Of a stretch of DNA of 64,000 nt, positions 35,739 to 44,017 are shown in pieces. Position 1 is the first letter of the stretch; each line of letters opens with the position of its first letter. Origin of the DNA: Streptomyces sp. WMMB 322 (GTDB lineage: Bacteria > Actinomycetota > Actinomycetes > Streptomycetales > Streptomycetaceae). The stretch spans positions 558,001 through 622,000 of the forward strand of contig NZ_FMHI01000001.1 in NCBI RefSeq assembly GCF_900090145.1. The letters run 5' to 3'. The position numbers were made by a program, and so were the translations under genes. The notes under the pieces were generated by a model. It worked only from the letters and a program-made list of their open reading frames with translations. It searched no databases and had not been told where the DNA came from.

Positions 35739-36734
35739 TCATGGCATCTCGGTGATACGGGATCTCCGTACCGCGTCAGGCTGAGGATCCGCCGCACTCG
35801 TGCGCGGACCCTGAGGTGACTCCACGCCGTCACCACCTGCCGGCGCACTGTCCGTCTCCTTGGTCGCCGTCTTGGCGTACCAAGCCGCCACGGCGGTGAG
35901 GCAGAGGATGAGCCCGAAAGAGGTTCCGCTGAACTCTCCGTGGAAAGCCGTCTCAGCGAGGTATGTGGCGCCGGGCAGGGTGGTCAGCAGCGCCATCGCC
36001 ACCATGGAGTCGACGTGCTGAATCCCCGCCTGGAGCAGGAAAAGAGGAACTGCCACGGCGGCAGCGCCCGTCGCGAGCATTTCGGGGAGCCGGGCCGTCC
36101 AGTCGTCTCCGGGCCCACCCTGTGACACCAGCAGCGCCCCGCCGGCAAGGTAGGTCAGGTGGAAGCGATGTGCGGTGACGCGCACGGGGTCGATCTCGCG
36201 GCGCCCCAACTCCGCGGAGATCAGCGCCAGTCCGGCTGCTCCGACGCCCGCGATGACAACCAGGGCGAGGCCGAAGGCTGTCGCCGCCGGTTCTGAGCCG
36301 TCGAGGTCCGTCAGGCTGTAGGCGACGCCTGCCCCGAGCAGGACCAGGAGACCGGCGGCGAACCACCCTCGCCGGGTGGCTCGTTGCCCGTACCCGACGA
36401 GCGCGAGCAGGGCGATGGCGATCGGCCCGACAGCCGCCTCTGTGCCGCTGGCCAGTGCAGCGGGGATCCAGGCCAGCGAGGTGTAGAAGCCGAGGAAGGT
36501 GATCGCCGTGACGATGTTCATCAGCACGAGCAATCCCGTGGCCTTGGGCTCTGGGTCTGCGCGGCGGGGGCGGTTGCCCCTGCGGAACAGCAGGAGTGCG
36601 TTGAACAGCACCGCGGCGGATCCGAAGCCCGCGCATGAGAGGTAGAGACTGTCTGTGGGGTCTAGACGGCCGGAGATGTAGCCGAACATGCCCGCCTGAA
36701 GCAGGACCGATCCCACGATGCATATGACCGCCAT
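35739..36734 (-). CDS. EamA/DMT-family exporter, minus arm of BGC
   Basis: A 331-residue protein with ten predicted membrane helices arranged as two EamA repeats (IVGSVLLQAGMFGYISG at the start; LPGATYLAETAFHGEFSG near the end carries the typical P-x-x-x-x-x-x-x-x-x-x-G/E motif of the last repeat). The C-terminal 45 residues are hydrophilic and cytoplasmic. The ATG at 36734 follows the ATP-grasp stop by three bases, so it is the distal gene of the minus operon. DMT transporters export amino acids and small amides, which fits a cluster that makes a small amino-acid-derived product. A second, different EamA gene lies on the plus arm. Confidence 0.85.
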   Translation of the reverse strand: MAVICIVGSVLLQAGMFGYISGRLDPTDSLYLSCAGFGSAAVLFNALLLFRRGNRPRRADPEPKATGLLVLMNIVTAITFLGFYTSLAWIPAALASGTEAAVGPIAIALLALVGYGQRATRRGWFAAGLLVLLGAGVAYSLTDLDGSEPAATAFGLALVVIAGVGAAGLALISAELGRREIDPVRVTAHRFHLTYLAGGALLVSQGGPGDDWTARLPEMLATGAAAVAVPLFLLQAGIQHVDSMVAMALLTTLPGATYLAETAFHGEFSGTSFGLILCLTAVAAWYAKTATKETDSAPAGGDGVESPQGPRTSAADPQPDAVRRSRITEMP

Positions 36735-36737
36735 GAC

Positions 36738-37976
36738 TCAGCCGTCGACTTCCGCGATTCGGTACATCCCGGCCGCGTCCTCGATGTCGTGCAGCGTGGC
36801 CAGGCTGTGCTCCAGGAGTTCGTCGTCCTCGTGGACGAAGAAGGCGATGCCGCTCGCACCGGTCGTGAGGTAGCGGTCCTGGACCGGCACGCCGATCGCG
36901 GGAAGCCGGGCAATGCTGTGGAAGCCGGGCAACCGCCTCATCGTGCGCAGTCCGTCCATGGCCAGCACGACACCGGGTCGGTGTGAACGCAGGAAGACCT
37001 TGGCGACCGTACGCGCGGGACCGTAGGGCAGGTCGAACCGCTTCCGGAAGTCCTCTGGACGTAGGAACCGCTCGACTGTGAGGTGCTGGTGGCTGTAGCC
37101 GTATGCCGCGTGGTACGGGTCGGGGGCAAGGCACGGTCCCATGACGCGGGAATTGACCTCCACCAACCGCGGCCCCCGGCTGGTCAGCACCACCTCCGTG
37201 TGCGCAGCACCTTCGCGTACCCCCAGGGCGTCCAGGCAGCGCAGCACGTAGTCCACGAGGTCTTGCTCCGCGTCCTCGAGAGCCGGGCGCGAGATGATGT
37301 GCCGCAGCACGGGGGCGTCTTCCACGCGGTCGATGCGCTCCGCGTATACCTCGGTGAGCAGATGCCGGCCTTCCATGCTCACGGTGTTCACGATGTACTG
37401 AGTGCCGTCGAGGAACTCCTGCACCAGGACCCCCTGGTTGACCTCTCCCATGAGGTTGAGGCGACCGGCGGCCCCGCGGTAGGCGCTGAGGGCTTCGTCG
37501 GCGTCGGCGCTGATGTGGCATCCGTCGCTGCCCGCGCTGTTGAGCGGCTTGATCACGACAGGGAACGCGTCCCAACCGTCCAGGGCGTCACGCAACTCGC
37601 CCTCGCTGCGGACCATGACGGTGCGGGCGTGGGAGAGGCCGGCATCGGCCAGCGCTCCAGCCATCAGGTACTTATCTCGCCGTGCGGCCCGCAACTCGTG
37701 CCGCTGGTGGGGCAGTTCGAGCAGCTCGGAGAGCTCATCGGCGAGCGTGACGCCGAACTCGCTTGCTGCGACTACCGTGTTCACCCCCACTGAGCGCAGG
37801 TGCTCGGCGGTCTCGCTGAGCTGGGCGTGGAGGTAGGCCTTGGCCGTTCCGCTCGCTGCGGCGTGGAACGCGGACTCTTGGTCCTGGGTGTAGATGTGCA
37901 GGCAGTCAGCGCCTTCCTCCTGGAAGGCGTCAGCGAGTGTGGCACCGCTGGAAACCGGGTTGATGAGGGCGATCAC
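36738..37976 (-). CDS. ATP-grasp ligase (amino acid or dipeptide ligase type)
   Basis: A 412-residue protein with the ATP-grasp layout: N-terminal Rossmann-like pre-domain (IALINPVSSGATLADAFQEEG), the sandwich region RRDKYLMAGALADAGL, the nucleotide-binding strand FPVVIKPLNSAGSDG (about 130-145), the hinge VLVQEFLDGTQYIVNTV, and the Mg-binding end EVVLTSRGPRLVEVNSR (about 262-278; Glu and Asn ligate metal). This is the carboxylate-amine ligase group that includes BacD-like L-amino acid ligases. It would activate a carboxylate as acyl phosphate and join it to an amine. Its ATG overlaps the FAD protein stop (ATGA). It is the likely amide-bond former of the pathway; the substrates cannot be read from sequence. 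Confidence 0.85.
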   Translation of the reverse strand: MIALINPVSSGATLADAFQEEGADCLHIYTQDQESAFHAAASGTAKAYLHAQLSETAEHLRSVGVNTVVAASEFGVTLADELSELLELPHQRHELRAARRDKYLMAGALADAGLSHARTVMVRSEGELRDALDGWDAFPVVIKPLNSAGSDGCHISADADEALSAYRGAAGRLNLMGEVNQGVLVQEFLDGTQYIVNTVSMEGRHLLTEVYAERIDRVEDAPVLRHIISRPALEDAEQDLVDYVLRCLDALGVREGAAHTEVVLTSRGPRLVEVNSRVMGPCLAPDPYHAAYGYSHQHLTVERFLRPEDFRKRFDLPYGPARTVAKVFLRSHRPGVVLAMDGLRTMRRLPGFHSIARLPAIGVPVQDRYLTTGASGIAFFVHEDDELLEHSLATLHDIEDAAGMYRIAEVDG

Positions 37977-39436
37977 AGGGAAGTCCTTTCCACGCGCAAT
38001 TCGAGATCTTCCACGCTGTCCTCGGCGAGTTGGGCGGCGACGATGGCCGAATGCTGGGCAGCGGCTCGCAGGTAATTGACGATCGGGTAGCGGGTGCCGG
38101 CGCAGGCACCGAGTGCCCAGATGCGCTCGGCCGGGTCTTCCGGGGCGAATCGCACACGGAGGTCTTCAAGGACCTCCGGCGCAGACCCGTCAGAACCGTG
38201 ACCGATGTGCAGCCCGTCGGGGGGACAGCGCATCGGCAAGGCCTCGTAGCCGGCGGCGCAGACCATGTAGTCGAAGGATTCGCGACTGCCGTCGGGCCAC
38301 TCCACCGTCCAACCGGATCCATGGGGACCGATGCTGCGGAGATACCGCGGTGCGATCCGCAATCGGCCGTCTGAGAGGTATCCGGCCAGCAGGGATGCGT
38401 TGTGAAGGGGAATCGCGGAGATGTAGCGGGACATCAGTGCCTTGTAGCGGCCCAGGACAGCGGAGCGGGCATCGGCGTCCCATCGCGACGCGTACTCGTT
38501 GATCACGTCGATCAGCTCCGCCACGATGTCCTGCCAGGGGACCTGCGACGCAGTGGCCAGACGTATCTCCTCGTAGAGGATCTCGGCAGCCTCGCCAGTG
38601 GTACGGGGGCGGCTCGCCGGTGTGCCCGGCTGCAAGGAGCGGACAGCCGCGAGTAGTTGGCGGGCCAGGATGCGGCCCAGGCGTTCGTCGTCAGGATCGA
38701 GGTCGGCCCACACGTCCTCTTCGAAGCCGGGGGAGGGCATGCGGCGAAGCCGGTTGCGCACGGACGGCAGGACCCCCGAGGGGGAGGTCAGCACGGTGTG
38801 ACGCTGTGCGTCGCGACCCAGGATGAGGGCGGCATCGATGGCGGACAGCTTGGTCCCTATCACCAAGACGCGTGACTGCGAGGGCAGTTCCCGCAGCCTC
38901 TGCGATGGGTGGGCTGCGGCGATGAGGCGGGGGTGCCTCGAATACTGCCGAACTTCCGCCGGGAGGATCGGAACGTCGGCGCCGTGGCACAGCAGGACGG
39001 CCGTCCCGGTAACGGAGGCCCCGGAGTGAAGGACCACCCGGTAGTTCCAGTCGGCGAGCCGGTCGACTGCGACGGCGCGGTCGCCGAGATGCGTGACGCG
39101 GATGCCCGCGCGCCGCGCCTCTCGGACATACCGGTTGAAGCGCTCACGGCAATACTGGCCGACCATGTAGCGGGGCACGAAGTCATCCGCGTGGACGGCG
39201 TGCCCCCGGGCCGCCAGGTAGGCCAGGAGATCCGACTCTCCCTCAGCCACCAGCGATGTGACGTCCACCGACGTGTTGCACAGCAGGGCGGGGTCAGTCG
39301 TGCCGAAGGCCGTTCCTAGACCGACCGACCGCGGGGCCACGAATGTCACACTCTCCACGCCGGATATTCGGACGATATGTGCCATTGCGCTTACAGCCGT
39401 GGCCCCGCCTCCGACTATGACTATCCTCTTGCCCAC
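37973..39436 (-). CDS. FAD/NAD(P)-binding oxidoreductase
   Basis: A 487-residue protein from GTG 39436 with AAGAAGG upstream. It opens with a Rossmann dinucleotide fold, RIVIVGGGATAVSAMAHIV, then the segment SVGLGTAFGTTDPALLCNTS found in the FAD-NAD(P)-binding (PF13454-like) family, a second nucleotide-binding region SRVLVIGTKLSAIDAALILG (about 188-207), and YMVCAAGYEALPM near the C-terminus, resembling the ATG motif of flavin monooxygenases. Such proteins include N-hydroxylating and other flavin-dependent enzymes, but the exact reaction is open. It overlaps the ATP-grasp gene and belongs to the minus operon. Confidence 0.8.
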   Translation of the reverse strand: MGKRIVIVGGGATAVSAMAHIVRISGVESVTFVAPRSVGLGTAFGTTDPALLCNTSVDVTSLVAEGESDLLAYLAARGHAVHADDFVPRYMVGQYCRERFNRYVREARRAGIRVTHLGDRAVAVDRLADWNYRVVLHSGASVTGTAVLLCHGADVPILPAEVRQYSRHPRLIAAAHPSQRLRELPSQSRVLVIGTKLSAIDAALILGRDAQRHTVLTSPSGVLPSVRNRLRRMPSPGFEEDVWADLDPDDERLGRILARQLLAAVRSLQPGTPASRPRTTGEAAEILYEEIRLATASQVPWQDIVAELIDVINEYASRWDADARSAVLGRYKALMSRYISAIPLHNASLLAGYLSDGRLRIAPRYLRSIGPHGSGWTVEWPDGSRESFDYMVCAAGYEALPMRCPPDGLHIGHGSDGSAPEVLEDLRVRFAPEDPAERIWALGACAGTRYPIVNYLRAAAQHSAIVAAQLAEDSVEDLELRVERTSL

Positions 39437-39666
39437 GGTTGACCTTCTTTGGGGGGCTCAGACTTTGGACTGAAGCCCGCTCGATGTTGGCTGGGAAACG
39501 CACTCAGGCACGGCAGGCCACCCTGGTCCGGCAGCGCTGAAGGGGCGCGCACTTCCTCCTTCCGTGCGATCTGAGATCCGAGCGGCGCGCGTATCGCATC
39601 GCTCATCCAGCGGTCTCCAGGATCAGCGTGCGTGCCGCGATGCCAGAGGTGATTGGACGCACTCAT
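39421..39666 (-). CDS. Possible small coupled ORF between thioesterase and FAD genes
   Basis: The ATG at 39666 overlaps the thioesterase stop as ATGA, and the 81-codon frame ends 16 bases inside the FAD gene. It would bridge the otherwise untranslated 226-base gap. The product (MSASNHLWHRGTHADPGDRW at the start, many Pro and Ser, a single Cys) shows no family. Its size and coupling could fit a precursor peptide or accessory subunit, or it may be a chance frame. Confidence 0.3.
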   Translation of the reverse strand: MSASNHLWHRGTHADPGDRWMSDAIRAPLGSQIARKEEVRAPSALPDQGGLPCLSAFPSQHRAGFSPKSEPPKEGQPWARG

Positions 39667-40406
39667 CCGCTTCGCACCTCGCGCAACCACGAGGCGAACT
39701 CAGGCGAGTTCAGCAGATCCGAGTGACCGCCGGGGAAGACTCGTTGAGTGAACCCGCCGACGGTGACGTCGACCCATTCGCCGATTCCTGTGGTTGACGT
39801 CAGCGGATCTCCGTCGCCGCGGGCGGCGAAGATCGGGCATCGCACTTTCGGATACTTTGACGCTGCAAATTCCTTCAGGAGTCTGAGATCCTGCATCACG
39901 GTTTCGATAATGATTTCTTGCCACTCACTGGAAGCATCCGAAATGAGACCGGGGTCAATGCTGTCCAAATAGGCTGCGGTGTCCGACTGATCTCTGGTGG
40001 CCGACTCGGGCACTGTGAGCTGTGCCGGCGCGGTGGCGCCGGCGACCACCAGTGCGGAAACCTCCGTGCCAAGATTTTCCAGTTCTCCTGCTGTGGCATG
40101 GGCGACGTAGGCGCCATAGCTGTGTCCGACGAGGACGGGGCGGGCTCGTTGCACGCGCCTAACCTGGCTGACGCACGATTCCACGACCTCCTCGAAGGAC
40201 GTCGCGGCCCTGCCGAAATCTCTGCCGAAGCGACCCGGGTACCTGAGGAGCCAGGCTGAAGGCTTCAACTCCTCGAGCACAAGTGTCAGTTCGCTGCCGA
40301 AGGAGCCGGCGCCCGGGAAGACGAAGACGCCTGCGCTCTCGCGATTCACTGGTTTCTCCAATCTGGGGGCATGGGTGGCTCCGTGCTTTGCCGTCGCCGA
40401 TTCCAT
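39663..40406 (-). CDS. Type II thioesterase (alpha/beta hydrolase)
   Basis: A 247-residue external thioesterase of the kind that accompanies NRPS and PKS systems. The start FVFPGAGSFGSEL matches the family opening (PxAGG-like), the nucleophile elbow is VLVGHSYGAYVAH (Ser about residue 96), the catalytic Asp is likely in RGDGDPLT, and the His in FPGGHSDLLNSP near the C-terminus. It would remove stalled or wrong acyl groups from the carrier domains (the A-T didomain or the free ACP) or release the product, since no integrated thioesterase exists here. It lies 46 bases after the AsnB gene, with a 12-bp hairpin covering its ribosome-site region. Confidence 0.9.
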   Translation of the reverse strand: MESATAKHGATHAPRLEKPVNRESAGVFVFPGAGSFGSELTLVLEELKPSAWLLRYPGRFGRDFGRAATSFEEVVESCVSQVRRVQRARPVLVGHSYGAYVAHATAGELENLGTEVSALVVAGATAPAQLTVPESATRDQSDTAAYLDSIDPGLISDASSEWQEIIIETVMQDLRLLKEFAASKYPKVRCPIFAARGDGDPLTSTTGIGEWVDVTVGGFTQRVFPGGHSDLLNSPEFASWLREVRSG

Positions 40407-40411
40407 TCCGT

Positions 40412-40437
40412 GATCCGCCGGTGGGCACCGGCGGATC
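40412..40437. promoter_or_regulatory. Perfect hairpin over the thioesterase ribosome-site region
   Basis: gatccgccggtg (40412-40423) and caccggcggatc (40426-40437) form a 12-bp perfect stem with a two-base gap. It starts 6 bases before the thioesterase ATG (40406) and lies 15 bases after the AsnB stop. In RNA it would hide the ribosome site or partly terminate the message. Confidence 0.55.
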
Positions 40438-40452
40438 GGAGTGCGATCGGGT

Positions 40453-42228
40453 TCAGAGTCCTAGCCCCAGCTCGTCCATGATCATGGCGATGCTGATCGC
40501 ACTGAGCCGGAAGTCCCACTTGTCCGCCCCGCCCTGACCGGTAGTTTTCTCAATGCAGTCGGGAGTGAAGATGCCGCTGGCTTCGACCAGGCCGCGCCAG
40601 TCATCCCAGGTCCGGGCGTCCGTGACCGAGCGCAGGTCGTATGCGGTGAACCCGTGCTTCCCCCGGCGCAGAACCGACTCGGGGACGATTCCTTCGTAGG
40701 CCGACTTGAGGCATGCCTTGCCCTCAAAATCGACCACCTTCGCACTGTCCTCGGCTTGGAGAGCGAGCGAGACGACCGAATTGCCCAGGAACGGGTAGCG
40801 GCCTTCGATGGAATTGCCCATGAGCATCGAGTCGCCGTGGTCACCGAGCAGGTGGCCCGACATCTGGACGTACACATCGGCGATCGAGCGCAGCTGCATC
40901 GCAGAGAGCGACTTGACCTCGTCGTCGGAGAACGGGATCAGCCTCGTACGCCAGAACTCGTGGCCCTTGAGCGCTTCCTGTGCCAGAGGGGCAAGGTACG
41001 CCTCCCGACGCTGGCTCAGCTTGCGCCAGTTGACCTCCCAGCCGAAATCCGCCCTGCCCCATGCCTGTTCGTTCTCGGCGCGCGAGCTGCGGTTCGATCG
41101 GGTCGCGCTGTCGAAGGCGTAGGAGTCGTAGCCGAAGAACAACTCATCCGCGCCCTCTCCGGACACAACTCCCTTGATGCCGGACGAACGCACGGTGCTC
41201 GCCAGTATCATGGCGGCCACGTTGTACGTCTCGCGCTGCGGGTAGCAGCAGTGGCGCACCATCTCCTCGAACCGCGATGCGATGTCGTTCTGGCTGCAGA
41301 GGATCTGTTCGTGCTTGCTGCCGACGGTGTCTGCCACTTGACGCTGAAAGCGCCCCTCGTCGAGCCCCGGATCGTCGAATACCACCGAGAAGGTCCGCAC
41401 AGGCTGGTCGGCAAGAGCGGCCGCTTCCATCAGGATCGCGGTGGAGTCGAAACCCCCGCTCAAGTAGGCGCCGATTTCCACGTCAGCCTGGAGGCGGTCA
41501 CGGATCGACTCTTTCAGACCTTCTCGAAGCGCCTCCCCGGACACGGGCCTTGTAGCCGGCGAGAACTCGCCGTACCGCCAATATCGCTGAGTCTCCTGGC
41601 CGTTGGCGTCGAACTTGACGGCGCCCCCGGGGGGAACGGCCTGGACCTCCTTGACCAGGGTTCGCGGTGCGACGATGTTGCCCATGGAGAAGTATTGGTC
41701 AACCGCACCGATGTCCACCTTCCACGGCCGGTCGACGCACTGCACCAGTGGTTTCATCTCTGAGCAGAAGTGAACGTCCGAGCCGGTCACGGTGTAGTAC
41801 ATCGGGCAGATGCCGAACCGGTCCCTGGCCAGGAACAGCGAATTCGCGGCTCGGTCGAAGATCACTGTGGCGAACTGCCCGTCCACCAGTCGGAGTCCCT
41901 CGATCCCGTACTGCGCGACGAGTTCTGGGACGACGGATACGTCAACGCCGTTGATCTGCCGGTCGGTGCCCACTTTCTCGCGAAGAGCCTGGGAGTTGAA
42001 CACCTCACCGTTCGTCATAGCCACATAGCGGCCGCTGCGATCCTCCGCAGGCTGCCAACCGTCGACCAGGCCGGTGAACCCGAGGCGGCCGAGCTTCACG
42101 GAGATCGTCTGGGTGTTCAGCGAGTAGGTCTCGTCGGGCCCGCGATGGACAAGCCGGGAGTGCATCGCAGCAGCGATGCTGCGGTCGCCCCCGCCGTTCG
42201 GTGAAAAGGTCCCGCACACGCCACACAT
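40453..42228 (-). CDS. AsnB-type asparagine synthetase / glutamine amidotransferase
   Basis: The ATG at 42228 is chosen because it puts Cys at position 2 (MCGVCGTFSP), the essential nucleophile of class II glutaminases; the GTG at 42237 would not. The product is 591 residues. The glutaminase half contains RLVHRGPDE and MTNGEVFNS; the synthetase half contains the PP-loop SGGFDSTAIL (about 250-260) and the acidic GEGADELFFGYDSYAF. Both active sites look intact, so it should transfer ammonia from glutamine to an adenylated carboxylate, rather than close a beta-lactam as the Cys-less BLS and CPS enzymes do. Its start overlaps the A-T gene stop region (GTGATCACGATG), so the two are coupled; the A-T domain is itself predicted to load an Asp/Asn-type residue. 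Confidence 0.9.
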   Translation of the reverse strand: MCGVCGTFSPNGGGDRSIAAAMHSRLVHRGPDETYSLNTQTISVKLGRLGFTGLVDGWQPAEDRSGRYVAMTNGEVFNSQALREKVGTDRQINGVDVSVVPELVAQYGIEGLRLVDGQFATVIFDRAANSLFLARDRFGICPMYYTVTGSDVHFCSEMKPLVQCVDRPWKVDIGAVDQYFSMGNIVAPRTLVKEVQAVPPGGAVKFDANGQETQRYWRYGEFSPATRPVSGEALREGLKESIRDRLQADVEIGAYLSGGFDSTAILMEAAALADQPVRTFSVVFDDPGLDEGRFQRQVADTVGSKHEQILCSQNDIASRFEEMVRHCCYPQRETYNVAAMILASTVRSSGIKGVVSGEGADELFFGYDSYAFDSATRSNRSSRAENEQAWGRADFGWEVNWRKLSQRREAYLAPLAQEALKGHEFWRTRLIPFSDDEVKSLSAMQLRSIADVYVQMSGHLLGDHGDSMLMGNSIEGRYPFLGNSVVSLALQAEDSAKVVDFEGKACLKSAYEGIVPESVLRRGKHGFTAYDLRSVTDARTWDDWRGLVEASGIFTPDCIEKTTGQGGADKWDFRLSAISIAMIMDELGLGL

Positions 42229-42233
42229 CGTGA

Positions 42234-43964
42234 TCACACACCCCGGTCACGTAGTTCATCGACAAGGACCTTCAAGTTCTCCGCTCGGAGTACATCCCGG
42301 ACGCCGGCGTCCATCCAGCCGAGTTCCTTCAGCTTGTTGACCAGGAGCACCGTGGAGGCCGAATCGCCACCGACATCGAAGAAGTCGTCGTCGAGGCCGA
42401 CGTCGTCCACACCGGTGAGTTGGCGCACCAGATTGAGGATCTGCTCTTCCGGTGTGATCGTTCTGCTCGTGTCCGGTGCGGAATGGCGCCCTGCCCGGAG
42501 TGCATCGCGGTCGACCTTGCCGTTCTGCGTGTAGGGCAGTTTCTCGATCTGTTGGATCACGGAGGGGGTCTTGTAGGAGTCGAGGACCGACTCCAAGTGC
42601 GTGCGCATCTCGCGGGGCGTAGCGGCACCCTGGTAGTAGCAGACCAGCGCATCGGTGGCGGAGTCGTCCGCGCTGGCATGGGACTCGGCGGTCACTACCG
42701 CTTCCACGACCCCGTCAAGTCGGCAGGCAGCGTTCTCGATCTCACCCGGATCGAGGCGATAGCCGCGGACCTTCAGCTGCCGGTCGAGCCGTTCGACGAA
42801 GAAGACCTGTCCGCCGCGGCGTTCGACGATGTCGCCGGTTCGGTAGACCCGGTTGCCGTCATCGTCGACGAAGAGCCGCAAGCCCTGCGCGGTCAGGTAG
42901 CCGATCGCGACGCTCTCGCCTGTGATGACGAGCTCGCCGCGTGCCATCGTCGACCTGGGGCGCTCTTCCCCGTCCGTCGCCGGTAGCGGAAGAATGTCGT
43001 AGTCGCAGTCGCCCACCACTGCGCCGAGGGGAACGGACACAGTGCAGTCGTTGGGGTCCAGAGGATCGCTGAGCAAGTTGCAGACGGTGGTTTCGGTGGT
43101 CCCGTACGCGTTGTGGAATCCCGCTGTCGGCGACCACTTCTGGACGACCGCCTGACGGCAGGCTCCGCCACCGTTGATGACGTGCTCCAGTCTCATCGCG
43201 CTCGTCGGCTCGGTCGCCGTCAACGCGAACGGCGTTGTCTTGAGATGGGTGATGCGGTACTTCTCCAACGTTTCCTGGAGAACTGCTCCCGGGCTCAGCT
43301 GTTCCTCGCCGAGGACTACCAGACACGCGCCGGCGGTAAGGGTCCACAGAATCTCTGTGATGCATCCGTCGAACGTGAGGCGGGCGAACTGCAGGCTGCG
43401 GCTCTGCGTGGTCAATTCCAGCGAGCGCACATGGTCCTGGATCATTCGCGCCAGCGGTTCGGTGCGTACGAGCACGCACTTGGGTTCACCCGTCGATCCC
43501 GAGGTGTGGATCGCGTAGCCGATACTGCCTTGGTGTGGGGCGAGTTCCGCGGGTGTCGCGAGGCGGTGATCTCCTGCGTCAGCACGCCACTCGGGCGGCG
43601 TCGGAATGAGCTCGGGCCGGTGCGACAGGGCGGGTGTGCTCCTGGCGACCTGGTTGATGCCGAGGGAAGACACCTTGCTCGAGTTGGAGGAGCTGCTGTC
43701 GCGGGGGTCGATGAACACGAACGGGCGTCCGGCGCGCAGGGCGCCGGCCATGGCGACGATGGAGCCTGAGGTCCGAACGGCTTCGATTCCGATGAACTCG
43801 CTGGGCTCTGTGGACGATTCGAGTTGTGCGGCGAAGTCGCGGACGTGGCCACCGAATTCTTGGTAATTGAGCACGCCGTTCACGGTTTCGATGGCACTGC
43901 ATTCCGGATGCTCTTGAATGGTGCGCTCGATCGCGTCGACCACTGATATCTGCTGTACGGTCAA
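42234..43964 (-). CDS. Free-standing NRPS adenylation-carrier (A-T) didomain
   Basis: A 576-residue protein, start at TTG 43964. Adenylation motifs in order: A3 AIHTSGSTGEPKCVLV, A4 LTFDGCITEILWTL, A5 NAYGTTETTVCN, A7 YRTGDIVE, A8 ERLDRQLKVRGYRLDPGEIE, A10 LPYTQNGKVDRDAL. The carrier domain has DDDFFDVGGDSASTVLLV with the phosphopantetheine Ser (about 535-553). Aligned without gaps to the PheA pocket, the specificity residues read D-G-T-K-I-G-A-V-C with the A10 Lys. That is close to the DLTK[IVL]G-type codes of Asp/Asn modules, so Asp or Asn (or an analogue) is the predicted substrate. There is no condensation domain in the cluster, so transfer must use the ATP-grasp or another enzyme. Confidence 0.9.
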   Translation of the reverse strand: MTVQQISVVDAIERTIQEHPECSAIETVNGVLNYQEFGGHVRDFAAQLESSTEPSEFIGIEAVRTSGSIVAMAGALRAGRPFVFIDPRDSSSSNSSKVSSLGINQVARSTPALSHRPELIPTPPEWRADAGDHRLATPAELAPHQGSIGYAIHTSGSTGEPKCVLVRTEPLARMIQDHVRSLELTTQSRSLQFARLTFDGCITEILWTLTAGACLVVLGEEQLSPGAVLQETLEKYRITHLKTTPFALTATEPTSAMRLEHVINGGGACRQAVVQKWSPTAGFHNAYGTTETTVCNLLSDPLDPNDCTVSVPLGAVVGDCDYDILPLPATDGEERPRSTMARGELVITGESVAIGYLTAQGLRLFVDDDGNRVYRTGDIVERRGGQVFFVERLDRQLKVRGYRLDPGEIENAACRLDGVVEAVVTAESHASADDSATDALVCYYQGAATPREMRTHLESVLDSYKTPSVIQQIEKLPYTQNGKVDRDALRAGRHSAPDTSRTITPEEQILNLVRQLTGVDDVGLDDDFFDVGGDSASTVLLVNKLKELGWMDAGVRDVLRAENLKVLVDELRDRGV

Positions 43965-44017
43965 GTCTTCAGTCCTTCACGCTGGATCTAACCTGGCCAT
44001 GTTCCAGTCAGTCGCTG

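Noticed and set aside
35953..37575. A 540-codon minus-strand frame overlapping ATP-grasp and EamA genes
   Set aside because: Very Arg- and Pro-rich, out of frame with two well-supported genes on the same strand.
40453..42228. Beta-lactam synthetase (BLS/CPS-like) instead of AsnB
   Set aside because: The Cys2 nucleophile and glutaminase motifs are intact; BLS and CPS enzymes have lost them. A beta-lactam product is not supported.
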